From: Allium sativum
Lineage: Eukaryota; Streptophyta; Magnoliopsida; Asparagales; Amaryllidaceae
Assembly: GCA_030737875.1 (NCBI GenBank)
Contig: CM060911.1
Location: 108,542,625 to 108,606,624 of the forward strand
Length of the DNA: 64,000 nucleotides
Direction: 5' to 3'
Shown here: positions 10,458 through 22,286 of the stretch, piece after piece
Layout of the letters: each line of letters starts with the position of its first letter
Position numbering within the stretch: the first letter of the stretch is position 1
Position numbers and translations under genes: made by a program
Notes under the pieces: generated by a model
Seen by the model: the letters and a program-made list of their open reading frames with translations, nothing else
What the model was told of the DNA's origin: nothing
Databases searched by the model: none

Positions 10458-13400
10458 TGTGACAATCCCAAAATCCGAGGGGCGGTATTAAGGATAATCA
10501 TTGGAATATAACACATTAATCATCATAGCAGAGTACAGATAATAGCAGAACAATAAATAAAATATTTTTACATGGATATGACAGCGGAATCACAACATGT
10601 AATAACATCAGAATAGCATAGCGTAGGATATAACTTAGTAAATAAAAGGGAAGTGATCAGTCATCATCGCCAGAGGCGGAATACATGCATGCAGTGAGAC
10701 ATAATAAGGGTATCAGTCTACATCGCCGAAGGCGGAACATATACATACAATAAGAAGTACGAAAATTAAATTAGTCTGCATCGCCCGTGGCGGAATCATA
10801 ATATAAGTACAATAATGGCGGAAAATGTCAAAGTCGTCTCTGTGAAGTCAGCCTCGCTATGAGCCAAAATGCACTCTATGCAACAGTGCAGAGCCAAAAA
10901 AAATCTGTCACCTATGTACTAGGCTGCCCATGTGAAAATAAGGGCACCCGCATTTGCAAAGTGAAACAAACAACGAGTCAGTCATGGGGACTGGTATGAG
11001 GAATCTATTTAACAGTTTAAACAACAGTAATCAGCAAATCATAGGACCACGCCACTTTCGCGGAACGGGTTTACTCCAGTGATTGCTAGTGCATTTAAAA
11101 CAAAGTAAATTCTTTTAAAACAACGCAATGCTTTTAAAAAGAATGAAGCCATTATAAGACTCAGGTCCCATCATACAATGCAACGCAAGCCGGAGGATAG
11201 AGTTTTACCTTATAATGGCCAAATATGCTTGATACGTATAAAGCAAAATCAATTGATATTATTACTAGTGCATATATGTTTCAAAAATGAATAGCATCAT
11301 AAATATCAATCATAGGCGGCATAGCTACCATCTACTATGTCGCCATACTAGTTCTACAATCAAGTCCGTTATTTCGTATTGGAAATTGGATTTCCGTCAT
11401 GAGTCGAGGCAAGGGGCAAGGTCCTCTCCTCTTCGAGACACTCTAGCGAATGCCTCAGGACTACGCACTCTGGGCAACCCTGGATCGGCTGGGCCGGTCC
11501 TCTCTTACGTTTGAGGATTGGCAATTCATTTTACACACGCTTCCCGGTCCTTACAGACCTATAATCAAGGCGCCTCGCATTCCAACAACCACATAGGTGA
11601 AAATAGATATAAATGTCAGGGCTGGTAAGTCACTGACACCACCATAGCTAGAAAGAAACGTCGTGCTCTCCCAACGGTCCGTATCCCGTTTTTAACTCAT
11701 ACCGAGGTGTGAGGCTCGCGAATCCACGCAATACACAAAGCCAGGCCATGCAGACCGTGCTTTGATCATCAACCACAAGACTTTGCTTTGCAACAGAAGC
11801 CTTGATCACAACATCTTGGCATGCCACATACGCAATCCACTCCATACGATTGATTTCCATCGATATATAACCTCTGAGCTCGTACGTCTCAGAGAAGGGC
11901 GTTAAGCAAAAGAATAAATTCTCCGCCGCCAAATAGATATATATTTAACAGAGATCAATCAGTACAGAACAAAATCCAATGTCAGACACACAGTCCATTT
12001 ACAAGTCCGTTCTGGGTCTGAACGAAACCGGAGGCGTCAAATCCCTCGTATATCCGTCCAATCAACACATGCGTTCAGACGGCTACTACTTCCGCCCCTT
12101 TCCGGTAGCTACTCCGGTCAGGAACCTCAGTAGCGTCCATCCAACCGATACGAAGATCGTCGGTCTTGAATCGTCTTTGCATTTTCCAATTCGAATCGCT
12201 TGATAAATTATTTGAAATGAGGGTTAGCTCGGCCTTTTCAAATAATTCACGTCATTAGAATTTAAATCGATTCTTTCCATGGTTATATTATTCGACATCC
12301 ATCTTTCAGTTCATTAGTATTATTTTCGTGTCAAGCACATACAACCATCAGATATCAACAATTCAAGCCCAATTGGTTTATTTGCAATCTATGTGGCCGA
12401 TAATATTTTATAACGATTTTTCGCCATTTTTATTTATTTAAAAATGGCCATATTTAATTAAACGGCGTTTCAGGTCGTGCCGTGGCACTGGCGATGTTTT
12501 TCCCCTAATTTGTTTTACACATATCGGAAAATCTAACCGTTGGATTTCTACAAAGTCTATGTCTGTGGGAAGATATTCCCAAAGCGAACCCAACGGTTCC
12601 AGCTTCGTGAAAATCCGACGGTCGGATCTCCCACACTAATCGTTTGAAGTTACGGTTTCAAAATTCGAACTGCAGCGTCGTTATTCGATGTAATTTAATT
12701 ATATTTATATTTATATATAAATATAAACGATTCTGGTGCTGTTTTTCTTCAGAGTTGAATTAAACATTCCGGACAATCCAACCGTTGGATTCTTGCGAGG
12801 TTGGTGCCGTTGGGAAGATATTTCCAAGGCGAACCCAGCGGTTGCGGTTTCAGGAAAATCCGATGGTCGGATTTCTCGTACTAATCGTTTCAAATTACGA
12901 TTCCGAAACACGAACTGCACGGCTTCGATTCCCTTTTATTTTATTTATATTTATATATATAAATATAGTTCATTCTATAATTCCAACTATAGTTCATTCT
13001 ATATTTTCAACTTCGTTTTCACTTCAAATATTTCACTAACGCCTTAATATTTCGAAAAATTCGCCATAACCTCCTTTGTACGGGGAGGGGTTTGGAAATT
13101 TATTGGGCCGTGTTAGGTACCCGATAAATCCTAAAAAGCATCCACATATTTATAGTGATATATTCTGGTGTTTACGGGGGAGCATGTATAGATAATCACT
13201 CCAGAGAATAAATTCTCGTCACCCCGTTTCCATGTGGAAATAAATAGTCCATGTGCCGTATCTAATAACTAGAGCGACGTGATTATTGTCAACTCCAGAC
13301 CCGTGTGGGGTTTTTATTAATCTGGCAATTTATCGTTATATTTTATATAGTCCATATCAGTCACCAGTTCAACCTGTAATATATAATCATCGCCATACAA

Positions 13401-16128
13401 GCCTCTCGCTCGTATGGTAAATCTTCCACCTCGTCACACAAGCTCCAATTGCTTATGTGGAATATGATGAAGTATGCCTATCGTCAAGAAGTATGCCATG
13501 TAGTGTAGTTCAAAATTAATTGTTACTATCCTATGGTGATGTTTATTATTTCACACAGAATAATCAGCACTCCGCATCCAATGGCATTCACAGGAGTTGA
13601 TATATAAATAAAATTGCGCAGCCAACTCATCAAGGTTTACCTATTTGTCGGGCACGCAAATAATTTCTTTACTCCACAGCTAATCCATTTTTCCTGTTCA
13701 ACACATGTATATATATGCAGAACAAAGCTAATAATAATATTTCTAGCAGACTATTATTTATTTCAACACGTGTGTATTTTTATCAAAGCCTATACATGAT
13801 AAAAGAAATATTTTTATCATCAAAAATATTTATTCGACACGTGAATGTTTTTAACACTTCATATTCACAATAAAAATGTAGTTTTTATTGTCTATTCATT
13901 TTATTTTAAAATACGATAACATTCAACACATGAATTTCAAATCGACGAACGAATTTCAACTCAACACATGAATATTCTATATAGTTTGTATATATATATA
14001 TAAATGTGATTTTTATCGCTAAAGCTATTTGTTTAAATTCAAATAATATTCAACACATGAATTTCAACTCAACGAATGAATTGCAACTCAACACATGAAT
14101 ATTCGATATAGTTTGTATATATATATAAATGTGATTTTTATCGCTAAAGCTATTTGTTTAAATTCAAATAATATTCAACACATGAATTTCAACTCAACGA
14201 ATGAATTTCAACTCAACACATGTATATTTCGGAAAATTTCGGCAGCATAACGGCAGAGTGGTTAAAACCGGGACCGTCCCTAGTATGGCTCCTCGCTCTA
14301 CCTTAAAACCTCGCGGTTTTTGACAATGGGGATCATGCACCTAGTTCGCACGCAGGCGACATGTTTTATTTTCAATTCCACAATCCTATTCTAATTTGTT
14401 TCAACCACAAGGGTATTTTTCAACCACAATATCAACCACAAACAATTATTTCCAACCATTCGTCATACCATATAATATCACGTCAATCACAAGCAATAAA
14501 TATCATCCATGGTCTGTGGACGAGGGGAGTATGTATATATATATATTATAATTCACTTGCATTTCATCACAATTCAAAGCATATATGTTTCATTCAACGC
14601 TTGTATAATTTATACGTCGCTAATATAACTTATACAACACATGTACATGAGGTATACAATGCGTATATAATTTACACTTCGCTTATATAATTTATACAAC
14701 GCGATTTCATTCACACAATCAGTTTAGATTCCTCACATTGGTTATTGCAGTGCTAAAAATCGTAGGAAGATCAGAAAAATCCGCGGCTTCTTCTAGAATG
14801 TAGAGAGCCTCCTTGCGGTCACGGTGTCTCCTGTTTCATCGAATTTCGTTAAAGAACGAAAAAGATATTATTTTTCAAAGTTTTGCAACGCTTTATAGTG
14901 TTATTTTCATTTCTGAATAATAAAGGTCGTACCTTTATATTTGCTTCGAAACTAGGTTTGGGATTTTTGCAAAATCCGTGAAGTATGGGGATGATCGGCG
15001 GTGCTGACGTGGAATGGGGCGGCGAGGGCTTCACGGCGCTGGTGGTTTGAGGGGGTGCGATGACGAATCGGGGCGGCGGCGGCGCTGGGAAATCGACGAC
15101 TTCCTCGACGTCGTTCAGGCGGAGGAGCGGATGATAGAGGGCGGCGCTTGGTCGGATGTGGAGAGGAGGCGAAGGGCTGTCGACTGGTGGTGGTGGCACG
15201 GCCTAGCGTCGCCTGTGGCGGTCGGAAAAAGGGAAGAGAAGCGCGGCGCTTCCTGGATCGTCCAAATCGGCTAAGGCGGCTAGGGTTTTCGATTTTTTTT
15301 TAAAAGGAAAATTCCTATTGGTCCAAGCTTTATAGGAAATTTTAAATAGTGTTTTCACAAACGGACTCGAAATCAAACCCAACGACTGCCGCCCCTAGCT
15401 AAATACCCCCATTCCGGACACAATGGGATATGTTTCGTTGGCCAATTCGACTGTTACAGTCAGTTATTTTTCAAATTAAAATATAAAACATTAGATATTT
15501 AATTTGAACGTACATTTCAATTTGCCAGGGCCACAAACTGAATCGAAAAATTCCAGAAAAATAAATCTAGCTTTGTTTTGACGATACGGTCCTAACAAAA
15601 CCAGTTTCGTCGAATTCTGAGCTCGTTTGAAAAACGGCCATTTTTAGGTCGACCCATTTTAACAGAAATTGACCAATCACATTTTCTTTTGCCCCGCTCA
15701 CATACTAGCTTCAAAAATTATGAAATTTGAAACTTAGCAATAATTTGACATCCCGGACCCAACAAAAGTGGTTTCGTCGAATTCCGAGGTCGTATGCAAA
15801 ATATCAATTTTCAAGGGCTATATATGTTATATAGCGACCTTTCTGAAAATTCATTTGGCCATAACTTTTGATTCCCGCTATGAAACTTCGATTTTTCAGA
15901 TTCGTTAGAAAGGTATTCATAAACAGATTTAAATATTTTCAGTTTCGTTAAAATCCGTTATATTTTCCACCCGGTACAGTCAGACAAAGTTTGTATTCAA
16001 AATTTCAAACTGCAATACTATACCCAATTCTCTATTTTATCGAAATATGCTATTTCAATTATTCAAATTCTTTGGTAATAACCAAATTTAAAATTTTTAA
16101 ATTGGTTCACATTTTCCGGATTATTACA
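10458..16128 (-). repeat. 5' LTR of element A, also 3' LTR of truncated copy A2
   Basis: A 5671-bp complete LTR starting TGTGACAATCC and ending TTATTACA. It is homologous end to end with 1-5873. The same 125-bp array is shorter here (units at 13921, 14048 and a partial at 14173). It is unusual in being flanked by internal sequence on both sides: primer site and gag to the left, polypurine tract and pol 3' end to the right. It is therefore shared by two tandem element bodies. Confidence 0.92.
13921..14226. repeat. 125-bp tandem array in right LTR (2 units plus partial)
   Basis: Units start with ATTCAACACATGAATTTCA at 13921, 14048 and 14173. The first spacing is 127 bp because of two extra bases in the TA tract. 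It corresponds to the longer array at 3429-3990. Confidence 0.92.
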
Positions 16129-16141
16129 ATCTCCCCCACTT
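16129..16141 (-). promoter_or_regulatory. Second polypurine tract (copy A2)
   Basis: Same AAGTGGGGGAGAT on the minus strand as at 5874-5886, abutting the right edge of the shared LTR. It shows that a second element body continues beyond this LTR. Confidence 0.85.
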
Positions 16142-16229
16142 AAAACTTTTCGTCCTCGAAAAGGAAATAACAGCTAAGTAGGAAATAAAATGTAAATGCA
16201 AAGTATTGTAAAGGTACCTTGCACCGGAG

Positions 16230-16775
16230 TTAGTCAGAGATGTCCACTCTGCATTTGGGATAGGCTTGTTTAATGCTTTCCTCAATCTCCCAAGTACAGT
16301 CTCTAGGATCACTACTCCACTGCACTTTGACTAAATGAATCTTTTTCCTCCTTAGCTCTCTAGTTTCTTTGCCAACAATTTTTAATGGCTCTCTTCTGAG
16401 TACTAATTCTGGAGTTATGTCTATATCCTGTTGCGCTGCTTCTTCTACAACAAGATCTGGATCATGAACATGTTTTCTGAGTTGAGACACGTGGAACACA
16501 TCATGTACACCAGGCAACCAATCAGGTAATGAAACCCTATATGCAAGAGTTCCAATCCGTTCAAGTATAGGAAAGGGACCAATAAATCTCGGTGCCAACT
16601 TCCCAGTCTTGCCAAATCTGATTACTCCCCGCATTGGAGAAACTCTTAAATAAACATAATCACCAACGGCAAACGATATATCCCTTCTTCTTGCATCAGC
16701 ATAACTTTTCTGTCGGCTCTGCGCGGTTTTCAATCGCTTCTTAATGAAATCGACTTTATCCGATGCTTCTTGAAT
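16230..16775 (-). pseudogene. pol: Truncated pol 3' end (integrase C-terminus and chromodomain), copy A2
   Basis: Matches the last roughly 180 codons of the pol at 5975-8989: integrase C-terminal region with GPF motif, then the chromodomain ending at the same stop. A 167-residue frame (16230-16733) is open and, by eye, differs from A at about four residues (for example Val for Met before SQLRK and Ile for Thr in TWE-ES). Homology stops abruptly at 16775 after CTTCTTGAAT, where unrelated LTR-like DNA begins. The rest of pol, gag and the far LTR of A2 are missing. Confidence 0.88.
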
Positions 16776-17145
16776 ACCTTTTCAATCCCATTATCATGAA
16801 GGTCGATGACATACAATAATACAATATTCTAGATCCAATGGCATTGATTTTGAGAAAATCTGAGACAGTGCCCTGAAATTAATTTTTCACTCGTTAATTG
16901 AAAAGGGTTTATCCTTAAACCAATATAGTTATTTAACTTTAAGATAATAATTTATTATCATGTTGTTTAAATAGGACCTAAATAAACTTTTAAAAATCAT
17001 TTTAATTCCATATTAAATTCAAGATTCATTTATAAATAAAATAGATAACTCATATATTTTAAACCCAGGTAATTAAATTCCCTATACGGATAGTTTAATA
17101 TTAAATTTAATTAAATATTCAAACACCAAAATTTGGGTTGTTACA
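16776..17145 (-). repeat. LTR fragment (U3 end) of LARD2
   Basis: AT-rich 370 bp ending GGGTTGTTACA, the reverse complement of a typical TGTAACAACCC LTR start. A purine-rich minus-strand stretch (TTTTAAAGAGGACAAA) follows, resembling a polypurine tract. The left edge is the abrupt junction with the A2 pol fragment. Confidence 0.6.
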
Positions 17146-18784
17146 TTTGTCCTCTTTAAAAGAATTTCATCTCTAAAATTATCCAGGCAAGAATAATGCC
17201 TCGGACCCGTTAACTTTCAAAATTAATTAATTGAAATAGATTTTTAAATTCTCTAAGTCTTGAAATTTTCATAAAAATTTGACAGTACCTCCTTTATGCG
17301 GCTCGGTCCAAAAACTGTAAATCACTTCTAGGGTCCAAATCAACCAAAAAGAAATAAAAGCCAAGCGGCTACCATATCTACGACATAAAATCATCCAATC
17401 TTATCTACAATATAAATGTGTACCTATTTGTTGGTTTACCAAAACCTAGTTATGAAACTGAATGTAATTTGCGACTTTTGCTTCCGTAAACCTGTTTTCA
17501 CTTATGTAATTTTTATAATGTTATACATGATAATCAAAACAACATGAAATTACACCCTATATAATGGACTTAAGCGCTTCAACTCGTACATGGCAACCAC
17601 CTCACACAAACATGCCATATCGAATCATGCAAGTTGTTCTATATTTCATAAGCATACAATTCTATTTAAAGCGTGTACAATGTGCATATATCACTCATAT
17701 GCACCATCAAATCTGTTCGCTTTCTCTATTATACTATCCTACCTCGTAACTAGTATTACTCACTCGACCACACTAGCGCAGACTCAGGTCCAGTTCCTTG
17801 TTTAGAAACTTCCATTCTTCTTGCTTATCCATATACTATTGTAGAGACTTCATAACCATATCAAGAACCTTATCCAACGATCATCGTTGAGTGAAAAAGA
17901 ATTGCTCAGACTGATGTAAATTATCACAAAATCATGCACTCAAATCGAGCTCAAACAGTCATACCAATAAAATAACATATGTGCATCCCATATACTTATT
18001 TTAATTAGCTTTTTACTATGCAAATTTATTTTTATTTGCATTTGTACTTATTTTTAGTATATTTTCTTTTATACTAAAGATATGTATGAAGAATTACATA
18101 AAATTTACTGCTTAACGTTTTAAACACTTCACATCTTAAGTTAGTATTTAACACATAACTCAAGTTTATAATCCTCTTATACAAAATATTCAAATTGTAT
18201 AGCTTTTTCATTCTTAAGTTTCATTAAAACGTTTTCAATCACACACATGTTTATCATCCATTCTAAACATAATTTCATATATGCAAACTAGTCTATTTCT
18301 CCTAATGAATATAACAATACCATATATATTTTACATAACCAAAATATTTAAATAAAATTCAACTTTTGTTTTAACTTGCAACTTCTCAGGTCTTATAAGT
18401 TATGAACTTAATTTTTATATTTCCACTATCATAACTTGATTTTCTAATTTAACTCTGAAATTTCAATTATCTGAAATTGTTAGAAATTGCATTTTAATAC
18501 ATGGAACTTCCAAACACTTATCAAAATAAGCTACAAAACCAGTCTACTCCAATATATAGAATACATGTATTTATATAATAATGTAATGGAAAACTTCAAA
18601 ATTTATCACATGGCTTCTATCTAAAAGAATTTCAAAACGATAGTATTATAATACATGTGTGTGTGTGTGTATATATATATATCCTTTTATATGCCAATCA
18701 AAATTTTGGAACTCCAAATAAAAATTTGTTTTTATCTGAACAATTTCAAACAAATTTCAATTACTATAAAGAACACAGTAATTA
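17146..18784 (-). other. Non-coding internal DNA of LARD2 (left part)
   Basis: About 1.6 kb of AT-rich sequence without a convincing gene. The first 300 bp match LARD1 internal DNA at about 53600-53790 in order and orientation. A (GT)n(AT)n microsatellite lies at 18655-18683. Open frames at 17564-17805 and 18655-18915 have no family features. Confidence 0.5.
18655..18683. repeat. (GT)n(AT)n microsatellite
   Basis: A run of about eight GT units followed by about six AT units in AT-rich non-coding DNA. Confidence 0.9.
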
Positions 18785-18789
18785 GTGAT

Positions 18790-19070
18790 GGTAAAAAACC
18801 GTTGGCCTTCGTCGCTGCAAAAAGTCATTGCAATCTAAGTTGTCGCTCACAGGAAAAGCAGTGGGAAAAGGGATGGCTCCGTCGCTCATTTAGCAACGAT
18901 AACTTGTCCACATGACATCATAGGTGGCAGGTAGTTTGTTTCCCAGGGAAAAATCACAAAGCATTGCAAACCGTTGCAATTTAGTCGTCGCTAATCGTTA
19001 CTCGCCATCGTAAATCTGGAACCTGTAAGCCGTCGCTAGCCGTCATGAGCTATCGCAAATCTAGAACATT
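18790..19070. repeat. CACTA left subterminal repeat region
   Basis: Short GC-richer motifs recur in both orientations: GTCGCT, CGTTGCAA, CGTCGCTAAT, CATCGTAAATCT and TATCGCAAATCT. Such arrays are where CACTA transposases bind. Similar motifs occur at 29750-29845 near the right terminus. Confidence 0.6.
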
Positions 19071-19389
19071 TTTGCTGCACTACACAACTATTTCCTTTCC
19101 CTCAATCCACAACACTATAATCAATATAAGCAATTCATCAATATCATTCCAATATAATCAATACTCACTATCATCCAATCAAATCACCAATAATCAATTC
19201 ACCAAACCATAATATATACCAAATCCATAACATAACATCATAATGTATCCAAAACATTACTAAATTCATAACACCATCATGACATACCATCGTCATATAT
19301 ACAAAACACAGCTAAATCCATACCACCATCATAATATATCATCGTACGTACATCAAGCATATAAAAACCAAATACGTATACCGGTAGAA

Positions 19390-20960
19390 TATGTACATAC
19401 CCAAGCATAAGAATAACCAAACCACTCGTCCTTCTCATCATTGTCGGCGTATTCTCCTTCGCCTTCTTCGTCAACAACAACATCTCCCTCCCCATGCATC
19501 GGCCCATGCTCCTGATAATACACAGCAATGCGCTCGTCTATTTGCTAGGTCAGCTGGCTTCTTCGCTAATCATTCATCTCATCCAACTACTGTTGCATTC
19601 GAGCTATGGTCTCGTCCTCCACGGACCGCCTGTAACCTTGTTGAAAAGCAACAACATGCAAAAAAATTAAAGTTCGCATTAAAGTTATATCCATGATGTT
19701 ATCATATAAATAAATATGGATTACCTCCTAATTGCCAAAGCCATATCTCTTATTTCGAGTAGGTGGATCAATAATAGAATCCGATATACGATCGGACTCT
19801 GCAACGTAAGCTTCTCTCGTCCACTAGCCGGTGTCACCCTAGCCGACTCTGTATAATATCTCTCCTACAATACCAATATAATTTTAACACAGTTTCTATA
19901 TAATTTACTTATATACTATGATATAAACGAATACGAAATATTAATTACGAATAAGCATTTTTTCCATTACACCCACAGCCTTGTGGTCTGCCCAATCATA
20001 TGTATCATTCTCTTCTTTATCAGTATGCTCCACCGCATGTGTATGCCTAAAAACCTCTATCATCGAAGGTTCCCTTCCTAACTTTGCAAACTGAGTACAT
20101 ATATAGTAGTAAAATTATTGAAAATAAGAATGAATGATATACCTAAATATATACGTGAGCATATGCTAAAATTGAAAATTTATACCAATTCTCTCCTATG
20201 CTGTTGGAAAGATTTTGAGCCACGGCGGTGTAAAGATGGATTATTATTTCTATTTGACTTATTTCTGTTTGACTTATTTCTTGCTGCTACTTCCTATTAT
20301 ATTTGATACACGATTAATTAAAATAATGCAATCAACATAAATGTGAATATTTTCATTATTATATCTTACTTTAACTGCTTGGATATCCCTGCATCTCATA
20401 AAACCAGCCCAAACATCGTACTCATCCAACTTGGCTTTTGACGAGAGTTCTTAGCCCTTGAAATTGCCTATCTATAATTTTTCCTCATCTTCATATTCCA
20501 GTTAGACATATGAGTATTCATATCCTGCGGCTCCACGCGTATAACTGCTTGCATATTAAAGATTTTGAATTATGTGTAGTATATATTAATTTTCAATAAT
20601 AATATAAAAATTTACTTACCATCAAATCTGCTAAAATAATGTTCTTGATATGGGGTGGGATGCTATCCCAATGCGGTCAAGCCCTAGACATTCTGCTACT
20701 ATATGACTCCCTCGATACTTCTAGAATAAAATCTGCTGGCTCGACCTCAGAATCCCTGTATACATGTTGACATAGATATTTCATATATTTTAAATAATCT
20801 AAATTGAAATAAATTTGATATTTACCCGACACTCCTCAGAACAATCTCCGCAACTTGGCGTATATCTGGCTTCGAGTTGCTCGGACATGCTCCAACTGCA
20901 GGAGATGGTGAAGGAGACGGCTGAGACGTAATCCAAGATCGTATTCTATCTGAAATATTT
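19390..20960 (-). pseudogene. Decayed CACTA-associated protein gene (plant En/Spm 'Ptta' type)
   Basis: No long frame remains, but consecutive minus-strand exon-like pieces translate to a recognisable arrangement. About 20950-20825: Ser/Pro repeat (QPSPSPSPAVGACPS) then IRQVAEIVLR. About 20756-20640: a block with WDSIPPHIKNIILADL and one in-frame stop. About 20470-20385: LDEYDVWAGF. About 20090-19975: GREPSMIEVFRHTH. About 19855-19735: DPPTRNKRYGFGN. About 19560-19390: acidic DEEGEGEYADNDEKDEW. The GREP...ELF.TH-like and R-YGFG blocks are typical of plant En/Spm-associated proteins. That family match is from knowledge of the motif pattern, not from a search. Introns and exact ends are not resolved; stops and missing Met starts show decay. 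Confidence 0.55.
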
Positions 20961-21094
20961 TTCATAATTATATAATGCATACAAAATAATAATGAGCGCA
21001 TAAGCATCACATAATCATTAATCATCACACAATCATACCCTGACATAATAAATTCAGATCTCTACAGTTACTACACAGACAACGAATGGGTATG

Positions 21095-22286
21095 TGTAAC
21101 GACCCGTATTCTACACATCATAGGACCGTAGAATATTTGTTTCTTTCACATATGAAGTCGTATGGACATGTAATTTTGGGAGACGACTATTGGGATCATT
21201 TCCCATGTTCATGATTTTCCCCGATTATTAAATGACCATTTTACACCTAGTTGGTACTGTTTTGGCCATAACTTTTGACTGGAAAGGAATTTTGTCCTGA
21301 AACTACTTCCATTGGCTCTGGATGATGGTTTACAATTCCGTAGAGTGGTTACATTAGCCAAACGGACTCACCGTTTGGGAGATATGGCTGAAACAAGTTT
21401 CAGATAGTGAAAAACAACTTAATTGGGCTTAACCGGGTGATTAACAGCTAGGCCCAGTGGGGAATTTCGGGATTAGGGTAAGAAGGAGGCTCAAATCAGT
21501 TAGAGAACGATCTTATCCTCATTTCCCAGCCGCCACTCTCATTCTTGAACCCTAACAATGGCCGCCAACATCTAGAAACATCCCCAAATCACTTTCTAAT
21601 CGAGTTTTGGCTTAATGTACATCAAGTTAAGGAGAGAAAACACGAAAGCAAGGCTAGAGCTGCTGTTAGACATCAGTATTCGCCTAAATTAGCAAGGTTT
21701 CAGTTCTGAGAATTTCGTTTGTGGCCAAGGTGAGTGATAAGCATCGTTTTGACACTAATTACAGTTAATTAAGGGTAATTAGTGAAGATTAGTGAATTTA
21801 TACACAAATAAATTCTGGAAAAATGTCTATAAATTCGAAAATAATATTTTATGCCTCTGGTAGAAATTTGGTTTAATTTGATTAAGTTTTGTTAACCCTA
21901 TAATTAGTTTTGCTTAAACATGCTTAAGGGAAATTATGGGGTTTTGGGTATATTTGATCCATTTTGACATATGAATTCATTGTTTTGGTGTTTTTGGTTA
22001 GTTTGCTATGTTGCTATGACTGTTTGACATGATTTGTGATTGATTAGTATAGGTAGATTTGTCTAAAACGTCGTCGAATGGCGTAAACAAGTTGCTGGAA
22101 AAGTGGCAGAAAGTTGTGCAGGGTTTCGGATCGGATCGGATATGGGCTCGGATCGGATTGGAGACCTGGGCAAGGAACCTGACCCGAACTAGAGTCTGGC
22201 ACAAAAGAGGCTTGGCAGAAAGGAAGGCCATGTTGGTTAAGCTGGGGATCGGATCGACTTAGGGACGAAGGGCTCGGATCGGAACT
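21095..22286 (+). repeat. Truncated 5' LTR of element B
   Basis: Aligns with the first 1193 bp of the 3' LTR (25453-26645) with scattered substitutions. Homology ends at CGGATCGGAACT, after which coding sequence begins at once. Confidence 0.9.

Larger units (their letters stand above)
1..16128 (-). mobile_element. Ty3/gypsy chromovirus 'A' (Tekay/Del-type), giant LTRs
   Basis: A minus-strand LTR retrotransposon. From right to left it reads: 5' LTR (10458-16128), tRNA-Met primer site, gag, pol (protease, RT, RNase H, integrase, chromodomain), polypurine tract, 3' LTR (1-5873, cut by the window edge). LTR ends are TG...CA with the imperfect inverted terminus TGTAATAACCC / TGTGACAATCCC. Domain order with integrase after RT, plus the C-terminal chromodomain, identifies a chromovirus. 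The Tekay/Del assignment is inferred from the chromodomain type and long LTRs. The internal region is only about 4.6 kb, shorter than either LTR. The target duplication cannot be tested because the left end lies outside the window and the right LTR runs into a second internal region. The two LTRs look about 1-2% diverged by eye, so the insertion is fairly young. Confidence 0.88.

Noticed and set aside
19070..19090. CACTACACAAC at about 19078 as the left CACTA terminus
   Set aside because: Subterminal motif clusters continue to the left of it (18790-19070), so it is internal; it also lacks the AAG that follows CACTAC at the right terminus.
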